A program made the translations under genes and the position numbers. From assembly GCA_014058105.1 (NCBI GenBank), contig JACGCM010002205.1, positions 806,001 to 870,000 of the forward strand: 64,000 nt of DNA, read 5' to 3'. The notes beneath the pieces were generated by a model. The model was not told where the DNA came from, searched no databases, and was given only the letters and a program-made list of their open reading frames with translations. Shown piece by piece: positions 12,166 to 24,052 of this stretch. Origin of the DNA: Kingdonia uniflora. Taxonomy: Eukaryota; Streptophyta; Magnoliopsida; Ranunculales; Circaeasteraceae. Every line of letters begins with the position of its first letter. The first letter of the stretch is position 1.

Positions 12166-14580
12166 CCATGGTTGCATAACATGAAAGCTATTCCCACCAC
12201 ATATCATCAAGCGTTACGATTTGACTGGAAAGGAGGGATCTACGAAATCAAAGGAAGCCAGAAATTGGCTCGAGCTTGCCATAATACTATTTACATTGAA
12301 GCTAAGCCAGCTACAACAACTCTTACATAACAATTACAACAGTCAATTCTAGCATAACCTCAGTTTCCAAATGTCAAATCAATAGAGTACATCGAGATCA
12401 GTGGCACGTAAAATGGAACTCATATTGGAACTTTCTTAAGCACGAAGAAATGCTCAAATCTCATACAATTCCTCACAGATAACAGTGACGTCATTGCATG
12501 GGCGTTTCACGAAATGCCAGGGATCGATCCCGCTATAGCATGCCACAAGCTAGGGTTAAAAGATAAAGCAGAGCCGGTTAAACAAAAGCCGCGAACTCTG
12601 GCACCAAAACTGCGAGACGAAGTGAATAAAGAGATCGACAAATTGATCGAAGTCAGTTTTATTCGTAAAGCTATTTACCGGGAATGGATCTCTAACATTG
12701 TCGCAGTCCCAAAGAAGAAGGGCAAAATCAGAGTCTGTGTTGATTTCACGGATCTCAACAGACACACCCCGAAAGATAGCTTTCCACTTTTGATCATCAA
12801 TCATCTGCTCGATTCTACAGCAGGGCACGAACTCCTCTCAATGATGGATACTGCATCAGGATATAATCAAATACCACTTCTTCCTGAAGATCAAGACAAG
12901 ACTGTATTCATCACTGAACAAGGTCTATATTTCTATAAAGTCATGCCTTTCAGCCTGAAAAATACCGGCACTACCTATCAAAGATTGATGACACAGATGT
13001 TTAAAGACCATCTTGGTAAAATAATGGAGGTCTGCATTGACGATATGCTCGGAAACAGTCTCAAGACAGAGGACCATCTTACAGATTTGCAAGCAACATT
13101 CAAGATTTTGCGATCTTATAAGATGCGTTTGAATCCCGATAAGTGCCAGTTCGGCGTTCAATCCATAAATTTTTTGAGCCATCTAATAAGCAAAAGAGAG
13201 ATTGAATCCGATCCATCAAACATACGAGCTCTCTTAGCTTTGCCTTCACCAAAGATAAAGAAGGACGTTCAGAAGCTAGCCGAGAAGTTTGCAACACTAA
13301 ACATATATGTATCCAAGACTTTAGACAGATGTTGACCTTTATTCGATCTATTAAAACGAGGTACATCACGAGGAAAATCAAAGAGAGATCCTGAGATCGA
13401 ATGGACAGACCAATGCGAAGCGGCTTTCTTTGAACTCAATCGTTATTTAGGCAAACCACCAGCTATGAGCACACTAGCAGATGGAGAAGAACTCACAGTA
13501 TACCTAGCTGTCACGGATGCATCTCTCAGCTCCATTCTTCTCTGACTCGAAGAAAGGACAGAGAAACCAATCTATTTTATCAGCAAAACTCTGACTCCCG
13601 CTGAAATGAGATACACCAAAATTGAGAACCTTCTTCCCGTTCTCGTCTATACATCCCAGAAATTAAAACAGTACTTCCAAGCTCATATTATTCATGTTTT
13701 GATGAACTATCCACTCCGCGAAATCTTATCCAAGTGCGAAAAATCTTTATGTATCTAACAAATGTCAGTAACCCTCGGGGAACACGATATACATTTTGAA
13801 TCACGTCATTTTGAAAAAGGTCAAGCCATAGTAGATTTTCTAGCTGACTATCCAGTAGAGGATCCTGATTGGGAAGAAGATTTTATTGGTCAAAAAGATG
13901 AATCGCTTACGGACCAGTCAGAAGATAAATCATATTGGGTAACAAAGAAAGGTTGACGACTTTTGACCGACGGCTCCGTCGGACCAGCCGGATTAGAAAT
14001 TGGGATTGTCCTTATTACTCCTTCCAATGATCGGCTTGAAAAATCCATTCGCCTCAATTTTGAAGCATCCAATAATGAGGCAGAATATGAGGCATTAATT
14101 CATGGCTTGGACATGGTACTCACACTGGGTGTAGCAGAGCCCTCTGTCTACACAGATTTGTTACTAATCGCCAACCATTACACAGGCATATGTCAAACTA
14201 ATGGGATAATGGTCGACTATGCTGCTACTGTGGTCGAACGAATGAGCAAATTTCAGACAATTTCTTTGGAGCATTTCTCAAGGGGTAAAAATAGACATGC
14301 AGATGCACTCGCTTACCTTGCTGGTGTCCTTGGATCAGAAGCTCGTTACTTAAAAATCGATATCATTTCAAACCCTAGTATTAACACCATCGTGTCCAGC
14401 ACCATTAATATTGGGGGCAGCAAGGAGGTCGAAGATGATTGGAGACAACCTTTTATTACATACATCGGACCTCAAAATAAAATTGACATTGCTCGAAGAT
14501 ACATTGTTCAAGACAATCTCCTCTACAAAATTTCGGTCACTGGTCCATTCCTCTTTTGTCTGTCTGACAAAGAAGCATAA
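12166..14580 (+). pseudogene. Gypsy reverse transcriptase and two RNase H domains, broken
   Basis: After a broken linker, the RT is open from 12514 to 13335. It has SNIVAVPKKKGKIRVCVDF, LLSMMDTASGYNQI, a VMPFSLKN block and CIDDML, where C replaces the usual Y of YIDD. A first RNase H follows in pieces (LAVTDASLSSILL near 13500, then FISKTLTPAEMRYTKIE). A second RNase H at 13960-14330 has LLTDGSVGPAGLEIG, EASNNEAEYEALIHGL and NRHADALAYLA. This extra RNase H is typical of Tat-group elements. Stops occur at about 13333, 13543, 13756 and 13954. Confidence 0.88.
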
Positions 14581-14586
14581 CAATTC

Positions 14587-15642
14587 TTGTGCGATCTACA
14601 CGAAGGCACGTGCGGATCCCATGTAGCAGGACGATCTCTTGCAAATAGAGCTTTAACTCAGGGAATGTTTTGGCCTAAGATGAAAGCACATGCAATCAAA
14701 TATGCTCGTAAGTGTGATGCTTGTCAGTGGCGTGGACCTAAAATACGAGCTCCAGCACTCAAACTACACTCGAGCCAAGTCACTTAGTCATTCAGACGAT
14801 GGGCTCTCAATCTCGTAGGGGAGTTTCCTACGGCACCAGGAAAGCGAAAACATTTGTTGGTCGCTACAGATTACTTCACTAAATGGGCAGAAGCAGTATC
14901 ACTGTGCTGAACCCGAGAAGATGAAGTCATCAGATTTATCTGGGAGAACATTATTATCCGATTCGGCAGACCACACCTCATCCAAATTGAAAATGGACCA
15001 CAGTTCGTTGGCTCCAAAATCGTCGCATTCCTCAATGAGCACAACATCATTCATTCCCCATCTAATCCTTATTATCCACAGGGAAATGGACAAGCTGAGA
15101 TTACTAATCGAACTATTGTGGATGGCATCAAGAAGCGTTTAGACGATAAAAAGGGGAACTGGGTGAATGAGTTACCACATGTACTTTGGGCCTACCGAAC
15201 AACTCCCAGAACAGCAACAGGCTGTACTCCATTTTTACTGGCCTACGGGACTGAAGCCATCATTCCCACTCAATATCATCATCCAATATGTGATCACGAG
15301 ATGACAGATGAAGAATTTTTTTTTCAGATCGCATGCAATCTAAATTTGATCAAAGAAACACGTGATAGAGACATTGTAAATCTAGGAAGATATCATCTTG
15401 CTTTATCCCAATCCTATTACAAACGCATTCGACACAGAGAATTCAAAGTTAAAGACCTCATTCTCATATAAATCACACAACATCGTAAAGCGCCCAATGC
15501 TGGAACGTTAGCAGACAATTGGGAAGGTCCTTTTATCGTAACTGGCACAAGTGGTTTAGGATCCTACGATCTCAGTACATATGAAGGTGTACCTATAGCT
15601 AATCCGTGGAATACCCATCAATTAAAGCTGTATCAAAGATAA
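14587..15642 (+). pseudogene. Gypsy integrase, broken and catalytically altered
   Basis: The zinc-binding N-terminus is readable (HEGTCGSHVAGRS... CDACQW). The core has WALNLVGEFP, then DYFTKWAEA, IQIENGPQFVG and NGQAEITNRTIVDGIKKRL. In related integrases the first and second catalytic aspartates sit in LDxVG and xxDNGxQF. Here they read N and E, while the glutamate remains. Stops at about 14785 and 14908 and near 15470 also break it. The C-terminus ends PWNTHQLKLYQR followed by TAA at 15640-15642. Confidence 0.87.
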
Positions 15643-15769
15643 ACATGCTGTAATATCATAACATTATGCAATAAAGTACTTTTTCATCATCATCTTGCAA
15701 GTCTACTCAGCTCAAGTATTTCTACCTATCTCCGCCTATACCAAAAAATTACTACATCATAGCTATTCA

Positions 15770-16680
15770 TATATACTCGCTCTCTGAGGGTCGCTTATTG
15801 ATTCAATCAATGCGATCTGGCAGAGATGCACTATATAGCTATTCAATTTTCAAAGATGTCTCAGTACGGTCGTTTATTGATACGCTCAATTCGACCTGTG
15901 ACTGAGGCCTACAAAATAGTTATTCAAATCTACTCACTCTCCAAGGGTCGCTTATTGAGTCAATCAATTTGATTTGGCAGAGATGCACTATATAGCTATT
16001 CAATATTCAAAGATGTCTCAGTACGATCGCTTATTGATACGCTCAATTCGACCTGTGACTGAGACCTACAACATAGTTTTTCAAATATATACGCTTTCTG
16101 AGGGTCGCTTATTGAGTCAATCAAATTTATCTGGCAGAGATGCACTATATAGCTATTCAATATTCAAAGATGCCTCAGTACGGTCGCTTATTGATACGCT
16201 CAATTCGACCTGTGACTGAGACCTACAACATAGCTATTCAAATATATACGCTTTCCGAGGGTTGCTTATTAAGTCAATCAATTCGATCTGGCAGAGATGC
16301 ACTATGCATCTATTCAATATTCAATACATCCCATTCGATTGCTTATCGATACGCTCAATTAGACCTGTAACTAAGATCTATATCATAGCTCTTCAAATAT
16401 ACACGCTCTCCGAGAGTCGCTTATTGAGTCAATCAATTCGATCTGGCAGAGACGCCATACAACTATGAAATATTCAATACATGTCTCATCACGGTCGCTC
16501 AGCTTGACCTGTAATTGGATCTACAATATAGTCACCAAATATACTCGCTCTCCGAGGGTCGCGTTTTGAGTCAATCAATTTGATCTGACAGAGACGCTAT
16601 ACACCTATTTAATATTCAATATGTCCCTATATAGTCTTTTATTGGTTCACCCAATTTGACTATACATGGAGATAACAACA
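15770..16680 (+). repeat. Six-unit tandem repeat array of about 157 bp
   Basis: Units start near 15770, 15929, 16086, 16243, 16398 and 16540, giving lengths of 159, 157, 157, 155 and 142 bp. Each contains GGGTCGCTTATTGAGTCAATC followed by CTGGCAGAGATGCACTATA and then a related half with CGCTTATTGATACGCTCAA and CTGTGACTGAG. Each unit is therefore an old dimer of about 78 bp. The array lies directly after the integrase. Such arrays in the 3' region of Tat elements are known seeds of satellite DNA. Short open frames across it are chance. Confidence 0.93.
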
Positions 16681-16769
16681 CAAACACATTTCTATCTAAT
16701 TAGCATTTGACATTTTTCTACAGCAAAAACATATTTACACCCTGTCTGATTACAATATAAGCAATTTAA

Positions 16770-17893
16770 CTATCTTCACGCTTCGGGTGTACAACATTCG
16801 AACTTTCCCCAAGCTCAGATGAAAGTAAGACAGGGAAAGATATAGCGACATCAGCTACAGTAGGAGACGAGTTCATCAGTTCCATAACCTACGGCATCAG
16901 ATTATCAATATAAGATAACCGCGCTAGCTGCAAATCATACTTCATACCGTGCTCAGTGGAAGCAGCCAATATCAAATCACAGCGCAATTTCTTTACATCA
17001 GCATGCAACATAGCCATAGTACGCAATGTAGCGGTGTCTGTAGTCAACAGCATAGCTTCATCGAGCTCGGTCTTCACTTTGTTTAATTCATCATCAAGTT
17101 CCTTGTACCGATCTACCAGACACTGCTTCTCCTTCAGCAACGAAGCCTTATACTGCTTCGTTGTCTCCACACTACGTTCCATCTCCTGCTTCAAACATCG
17201 CAACTTATCACACAACTTCTGTGAATAACTGCCATCATGATTAGCTCCGTCCACCAACCTCTGCAATACCTTGCACTCCAGATGAAGCTCCTCATAAACT
17301 ACATTACCTTGCAGACACTCCATCTCCAAGGCCTGCTTTATCCGCTCTAGATCGACAATTTGTATGCTACATTGATTGATGGTTACGTTCAGCTCTTGAT
17401 CTCTCCTTGTACAAGCTTCTTCGTGAGTCCTGACACAGTCACTTTTTCTCTGATAAGAATCCCGAGCCTCACGCAAATACTAGCTCATCTTTTTCAGACG
17501 ATCCTGTATATTACGAAGTTCAACATCTTGCTTCTCTAACATATTAGCTTTATCTGTCACAGCCGATTTATAATACAACAGATCAATCTTTTGTTTTTCA
17601 ATGGTACTCGACAGATCGAATACTTGTTGGTTCGCAGTCATGGTTTCCAATTTTTTCTTCTTTAACAATTCTTTCCACAGTTCGGACTCATTATTAGTAG
17701 CCTGTATCTCTGTATCCTTGCATGACAACTCTGCAGTCACGACATTTAACCAACTCTGCAGTTCTATCATATCCGCCTTTAGCTTCGAGTTTAAACAGGT
17801 CATATTTTCAAATGCCAAGAAATACTGCCACAACTTTGCAGTCAGTTCATCATTTGATGTGGATAAGGCAGACAATTCACTCCGCTCATTCAC
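16770..17893 (-). pseudogene. Antisense coiled-coil ORF of the Tat-type Gypsy, C-terminal part
   Basis: Two adjoining minus-strand frames (17893-17480 and 17476-16889) translate to long heptad-like runs rich in E, K, L and Q, such as YKELDDELNKVKTELDEAM. After a TAG at 16889-16891 the same frame continues in a sensible way to a stop at 16770. This suggests one coiled-coil tail broken by point changes. Tat-lineage elements often carry an antisense ORF between pol and the 3' LTR. Its function is not known to me. Confidence 0.6.
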
Positions 17894-18064
17894 TTCAGCC
17901 TAGAAGAACAGGTTACAAACGACGTACATCTATCAACAGATATTCATGCAAGCAAGACGTATCATTCAAGCATCATTCATTAACACATAATGTTATGTCT
18001 TCAACAATAGACTCAGAGTAACTACATTATGCAAAGCACAAATTATATGCCACAGTTAGTTGTC

Positions 18065-18878
18065 TTATGGTTGAACCCTACTACTACTCGCATCTACTTG
18101 TAAAGGTTCATTGAAGATTTCGACCTCATAAGGACGAGTCTTATGCCGTGTATGAGATGACAGATCTTTGACCTCCTCATCCTCAGACTTTTCAGCTCGC
18201 AGTTTCGAGGTTGAAGCTCCTCCGCCCTCATTACCTCTTGCAAACCACATATTTTCAACCTTATCATTCTCTACCTCAACATCTTTACCATAGCTCAAGA
18301 TATAATATCTAAATTCATTTTCTACTTTCTCGAGCTCGCCCCCCTAAAGCGCGATCACATCGGCTATCTGACACTCGTGATCTATTTTATTAGCACGTTT
18401 TCCCCACTTTTGAGTAAGATACCTCTTCAAGCACAATTGGGACGTTTGCAGACATTTTTGCGCATCTAGTAAACACGCTTCTAACAATGTCGCTTCAGTT
18501 CATCACGGTAATGCTCCAGGTCAATTTCAAAACATGACTGGACCTTTTTATCCTCCTTTATATTAAAGAAAAGGATCCTCACCATTCTTTGCCCCTATAA
18601 AAGTCAAGCTCATCAGGCAATGGACCTACACCACCCCATATGATGGAAACACCAGCCCGAGCTGAACATCTTTTCGCCTCTATACTATGGCGATTACACG
18701 CTTCTTGCACTAAAATTTTTACCCGAGCTGGATATGGCACTACACCTATCTCAGTTAACAGTTTTAAATAGGACTCCTTCAAGCCCCGCTCACTATCGAC
18801 TTCGGCCTCAATGTAAAACGTCAAAGACAATAACGACCTTTGATACCTTGACTTATCACTCTCATCTACGAACTGCAT
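18065..18878 (-). pseudogene. Antisense ORF fragments of the Tat-type Gypsy
   Basis: Two open stretches, 18878-18579 (YQRSLLSLTFYIEAEVDSE, then PLPDELDFYRGKEW) and 18298-18065 (acidic, with DVEVENDKVENMWFARG), lie between the coiled-coil part and the upstream antisense ORF. They run the same way as their neighbours and probably belong to the same antisense transcription unit or a second one. I do not recognise a domain. Confidence 0.4.
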
Positions 18879-19291
18879 ATCCTTAAGGGATTCTCAGAAT
18901 AAGACAAACCTATCGCTCTCTTTCCATAAAACCTATAACACCTTAAAGGTGTTCTAAAAATTGGACTTATGTAGACGTCTCTCATATTCAAGTTTATTGT
19001 GTACCCGTTGAACACGATTGATGGAATCCCTTGCAAGACTCAAGGGCTTCTCCATCTCGATCACTTTCCCCTTCAAACGAACTACCTCCTACATAAAAAT
19101 TATACATTCACCATCAAACAACATATACCAACAACACCAGAAAAAATTCAATTCTCAGCAAAAAAGATCTATCACCACTACAAGGGACAAGTTCGGCCAG
19201 ACACTTTAAAAACTATGTTACAGCTACATAATCAAGGATTATCTCCAACTACCTCCTTGGTCGTATCATCAGCCACTAGAGAAGCTAGTAT

Positions 19292-20317
19292 CTACTCAGA
19301 AGGCCGATCAACTGCTGGAGAGGCATCTTCATCCGGGAAAACTATCTCACTATACTTCCCAGCGATAGAAAGGGTGACATCATCTTTAGTCAACCCCCAG
19401 TAGTAGAAGGCATTAACCAGATTATTTCGACCAGCCAACACAGTGTCGATAGTCTTCATTGCAGCATCTTCGAACTCCTTCTTCAAGACAGCAGTTTCTG
19501 CCTTGAACTGCTACTTCAACCCAGCAGTCTCTGCCTCAAACTGCCCCTTCAGCATAGTTTTCTCCTCTTCATCCGGTCCTTCAACTCCTTAGACAGTGCA
19601 GTTCGCTCTTTATCGAACTACTCTACTCCCTCAGTGCAACTTTCTATGCATCAAGTTACTGAACCAGGCCAGCACAGTCCTCAACACCTGCCCTCAACAC
19701 CTCGAAGGCCGAGTCCCACACAGCAGACAACTGCATCACAAGAACAACATAGCAGAGTTATCAATCAGATCACTTCTCAAAAATAGATAATCATACAACA
19801 ACAATATACATACCTGTGTAATGCTGGATTTAATCTCAGCATTAAGACGCGGTGGATCATGTTTAGCCAGGTCACGCGATGTCTGAGGCGTCTTCCCCAG
19901 CATACAGAGATCGAGGCTTTTCGAGGATATTTTCTTAGTTCTGCCCTCTTGCCTCTGCTTCTTCGCAAGAGGCACCATATCTGCAGCAGCATCTACTACC
20001 TCGACCTTTACCTGTGGAGCCTACACCGAAACCGTTTGCTCCGAAGATGACAACACCCATTTTCCTTTAGGTCGTCAACTTTTCAAGGTTGAAGTACCCG
20101 CGTCACAGACAAAAATATCTGCCATCCTATCAAAAGCAGACCTAGAAGTCGCCATAGCTCAATTTTGATGAGCTCGTTGAACTTTTGGAACTACAGAGTT
20201 CAGCCGTTTCTCCCTACGGATACCTTACTCTCCAGGCACTTGGTTTAGATCGGTTCCTTCCCGAGATACGACGTCAAACAAGCTCGATGTGTTAGCAACA
20301 CCTTTCGGATTAGGTTC
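19292..20317 (-). pseudogene. Antisense ORF of the Tat-type Gypsy, middle exons
   Basis: A possible acceptor TTTGGCAG precedes coding sequence from 20317 (EPNPKGVANTSSLFDVV). A later piece at 19978-19816 is rich in K, R and S and ends at a possible donor, ITQ followed by gtatgt. Another piece at 19486-19292 (NLVNAFYYWGLTKDDV, FPDEDASPAVD) resembles the C-terminus of plant transposon-encoded proteins of this class. In-frame stops occur between them. The exon structure is inferred from splice-like sequence only. Confidence 0.4.
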
Positions 20318-20324
20318 TGCCAAA

Positions 20325-21212
20325 TCAACAACAAATTATGTTAGCAGTTCGCAACAAGTTAAACGATGAAATGTAGACAAAATGAAGACTACTCTCGTTA
20401 AAATTCTTATATAACAGCTCCAGCGCCGGTTCCCCAGGCACTTGCATACAATTACCCCTCACCATTACAAGATGGTCGTACCAGGGTCTCCCAGCAGATT
20501 TAAAGTCAAAAAATTTTGGCCTCGCCGAATCACTAAACAAATATCCGCTCTTTCGATCTTTCATATATTTAAACTTATAGTATTTCAAGACATCGTCCGC
20601 AATGAACTGTCTCGCAATACCACCATCTCTCCATCTCTTGTTAAGGGCTTCACAGACCTTCATCATCTCAAAGACATTACCATTTAATTGGCCAGGACAG
20701 CTCTTTAGAGTATTGATTATCCCTTTTATGAAAAAGGTTAGGGGAATGCTCAACCTATATACGACCTGGCTCAGGTAACAAAGGAATCCTTCCTGTACGA
20801 CCTCTGCACCAGTCTCGTTGTAATAAAAGATATCTATATCATCTCCTATACCCATATTTCTCTTCCATTGATTCAGGGAAGGCACCTGATAGTGCTTTAT
20901 CTTACCACCTGGTCTCACCAGAGCCCTAAACCACAACCCCGCATTCATTACATAATGCCCCCATTTTCCATCTAAACCTTATTTATACTGCAAAAATTTC
21001 TTCACTACGTCTACATTCTCGGGATACCTAAAAAATTTCCCTGTCTCAATCTTTACATGGAATTCCCCATCCTCCCCAGGATGAACAACCGACATATTAA
21101 TAGCAATGGTACCACTCTCCTCTACATCATCAATAGTCCTACCAGATGACGATAATTCCTCACTGGAGGATACAACCATTTTACTACTGGGTTTTGAATT
21201 TTTGGAACGCAT
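20325..21212 (-). pseudogene. Antisense ORF of the Tat-type Gypsy, N-terminal domain
   Basis: The frame opens at 21212 (MRSKNSKPSSKMV) with an acidic serine-rich N-terminus. It has one stop (TAA, 20979-20981) and continues in the same frame ten codons later as NAGLWFRALVRPGGKIK, then LSQVVYRLSIPLTFFIKGI and MMKVCEALNKRWRDGGIA. The layout and residues resemble the plant 'putative gypsy type transposon' domain found in antisense ORFs of Tat-type elements. That match is from memory. A single stop separates it from an open frame of nearly 300 codons. It probably splices after about 20395. Confidence 0.55.
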
Positions 21213-21347
21213 CTACCACATACAGGAAAAGTCTGTTAAGAGTTTATACAAAAGCATGCCTCCTCCCTCAGCCTTACCAAAAAAGTATTCAAACAACCAT
21301 CTACCATGACAAGCAATAAAACAACAAAAATGGCAGAAACAGGATTA

Positions 21348-21798
21348 CTAACCTGTACTAGAAGAGCAGCAGTCGTCGTTTCCGGTCACCACTCTCACTT
21401 CAGATAGCAAGACGACAGTTTTTCCAGCAAAATCACAATTTAATGGTGGACTACAATCGAAGTTTGAAGATTTTCTCTCTCTAGAAATGTTTCTTCCTCT
21501 CTCTACAACTGATTGTTGTTTAAGAGAAGACGAAAGACAAGCTTTTATATTATCCCTCAATTTCTGAAATGACGGCTCTTTGGGACACATCTCAGCATCA
21601 TCTCTCCTAGCATGTACGTCTTTTCGTTTGCCCTCATAATAATTTTTAGAGTAATGTGTTCGGTTATCACATCTGTTTTTCTCCTCTGCCATTATTAAGG
21701 ACTCACTGCCCAAGAAGATTTATACAGATCATGTAGCACGATTACTTACGTACAACAACAACCATCTGTGGCTGAACGATCCTACTACACTATTTATA
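21348..21798 (-). promoter_or_regulatory. Possible antisense promoter and first small ORF
   Basis: On the minus strand TATAAATAG lies at 21790-21798, and an ATG at 21690-21692 opens a 115-codon basic ORF (MAEEKNRCDNRTHYSKN). The ORF has a donor-like ACAG/gttagt at 21352. The spacing suits a promoter for the antisense ORFs. However, the frame does not join cleanly to the next ORF at 21212, so the link is unproven. Confidence 0.35.
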
Positions 21799-21799
21799 A

Positions 21800-23355
21800 C
21801 ATGAGTGCCAGTTCAAAACCCTAGTACAACTTTTTCCAACTGTCACTTGTCTTACTTTTGATCTGACAGAAGTAGAAAATCAGCAACAAATCCTGCTATA
21901 ATTATATTTCATTCAATCTTTCTCACAGATACAAAAAGTGATGACAAAGCGACCTCAATACAAACAAATCATTTTAATATGGTTACTCATCCGACCTTGC
22001 ATATAATTACAGACGGATGGTTCTCTTCGACACATGGACTGATTTCCCCACCAGCAGCTCCCTCATCCTCTCTAGCACGCTTATCGAGCATGATTTCTCA
22101 AACTTCTGCCTCACATAGCTCTACATCTAACAGAAGTTCAAAAAGTACACCACATCAGAAGCTGCGACCAAGTTCCACACCCAGATCATCAATTGTTCAA
22201 GTTGTCCATGATGATACTCTCACAATAAAAGCTTATATCGCGCATGAAAGATATTATGGTCGACAACAATATATCTTAACAAGGCAAATAATATATAATG
22301 CGATCTACAGAGTTCATATATACTCCATCCAACTCTGCAACAATTCGATCTAAATTTTTTCGACCTATGTCATCTTTGACTAGTTCGGTAATTGTTCCAC
22401 GAAGTCCTACAACAGTTCATTCAAGAAGTTTCAAATACTTACAAGACAAGATAATAAAGTTCGAATTTATTATTCAAGATAAACAATTTATAAGGACAAA
22501 TACTTCAGTCAGTTCGAAAATCAAGATTACAAGTTCCACATACAAATATTTCTTTTACAAAGAATAGCCCACCTTACACATGGCAGTACAACACTTGAGC
22601 AGAAACAATGGCAGGCCAAGCAGAAAAACTCAAATCCCAAGAAGTAGAACTGGAGCGAGGTAGAGGAAAAAGTTAATCCCACCACCCCTCTGTAATCCCC
22701 ACCATCTCTGCAACCACTGAAGATGAATGACCACCTCCACCATTACAATACTCAATCCTTCCCAGGATATCAACAATACTTTACAGACGACACACCAGCC
22801 TTCTCATCTTCTACCGCCACCATATCCTTTACAAGCAGCCGCAAACAGGACTGATGGTGCACAGCAAACAGGACCACATAATGGAAGTGCCACATTTGAT
22901 GAAAGTCATCCTCTGCCTCCTCTACCTCTTCCCACATTATCCCATGAAAAATTAGAGGAACAGGGATTGGGGTTGGCAGAGAGAGACTTTGGCTCCCAAA
23001 ATAGCGGGTTTGCAGAATCATCATCTTGTTCTGAACTCTCTCCTCATACGCTTGACGACGAGTAGTCACCATCGCTACTACTTATGCAAATCAAGGCGAC
23101 TGACAGGTTGAACCAAGATGAACAGTGAAAGTAAATGGTCACCATTTTTTATATAGCATCAGCATTTAAATACAGGCCACCACTTCCAAGAAAGTCTTTA
23201 TCACAAGCACACATCTCAAGCACCATTTTTGGGAGGCCCAATAGTCAAAACAATTATTCCTCTAGGTACCTAGGAAGCCATCAATGCAGTATTTAAAATG
23301 ATTGGACTTCTCAACCAACACCACTTTCTATACATGTTTATCCTGCTATTGGCTG
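21800..23355. other. 3' non-coding region of the Tat-type Gypsy
   Basis: AT-rich sequence with short open frames on both strands, including a minus frame at 23072-22770 that starts MVTTRRQAYEERVQ. None carries a domain I can name. It lies between the antisense ORFs and the purine tract, so it belongs to the element. Confidence 0.5.
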
Positions 23356-23367
23356 AGAGGGGGCAGT
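23356..23367 (+). promoter_or_regulatory. Polypurine tract of the Tat-type Gypsy
   Basis: GAGAGGGGGCAGT directly precedes the TGTAAGGG start of the 3' LTR. This is the expected place and composition for plus-strand priming. Confidence 0.75.
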
Positions 23368-24047
23368 TGTAAGGGCTTATTTCTAATCCTCCTACTAAGC
23401 CCGATATTCAAGCTCGCATAGTTCGTATAAACATACTGATAACCAACCAAGGACTGAGAGCAAGCAGATTACAATATAGACGGCCTCACTTACAGTTTGA
23501 GGATATTGAAGCATTTAGTAACATCGCACTGCAGAAGGCACTAAGATATCCATCAACAGATCGTATACATACGACCTTCGCTAGAGATCGCATCTTCACC
23601 AGTAATCCAAAGTTACAGCTAAGATCATTAAGAGATCAGTTAAAATATCAACAAGTATCAGATAACAAGACGTTACAAGAGACCTCATAAAAGACTCATC
23701 AAACCTGATATTGTAATGTTCCTCATTAAAGCTATAACGGTCATATTATAAGACCTATAAAAAGATACCTGGAGATCACATCCAGGATGGCTATTATCAT
23801 CTACAGAACTCTTAGAGAAAGTGATCCCTACCAAAACTCAGATATCAAATCTCTTTCTCTTTGTAATAGCTAGCATATATATAAACACCATTCTTTCATA
23901 AATCCTCAGGAGAGGTCGCGGTTTTTAATCCATTCAAGGGTTTTCCACGCTAAAACTTGTGTTAATTGCTTCTAGTTCCTAGTTAATATTCCATATTTCA
24001 AGGGTGTAAGGCACTATCTTCATCCAATACGAAAATAGGCTATTACA
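23368..24047 (+). repeat. 3' LTR of the Tat-type Gypsy
   Basis: It starts TGTAAGGGCT and ends GGCTATTACA, followed by the pentamer ACTGG. It matches the LTR at 9419-10099 over its whole length. Confidence 0.9.
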
Positions 24048-24052
24048 ACTGG

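Larger units (their letters stand above)
9419..24047 (+). mobile_element. Tat-lineage Gypsy retrotransposon, 14.6 kb, nested in the SIRE-type element
   Basis: The LTRs of 681 and 680 bp (9419-10099 and 23368-24047) are closely alike. The flanking pentamers are AGTGG and ACTGG. A PBS beginning TGGCGCC follows the left LTR, and a purine tract ends at 23367. The order is gag, protease, RT, RNase H, a second RNase H, integrase. It is followed by a tandem array and antisense ORFs. The second RNase H, great length, 3' tandem repeats and antisense ORF are traits of the Tat group (Ogre, Retand and Grande relatives). Coding regions are broken by stops and lost catalytic residues. Confidence 0.9.

Noticed and set aside
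15974..16468. Overlapping frames with repeated MHYIAIQYSKM peptide
   Set aside because: They arise from the 157-bp tandem repeat; the unit length is not a multiple of three in all copies, and the frames shift between units.
15770..16680. CRISPR-like array
   Set aside because: Units are continuous tandem repeats with no unique spacers, inside a plant retrotransposon.
22727..23065. Plus-strand 112-codon frame near the Gypsy 3' LTR
   Set aside because: Proline and serine-rich with no domain, overlapped by an equally long minus frame; neither can be preferred.
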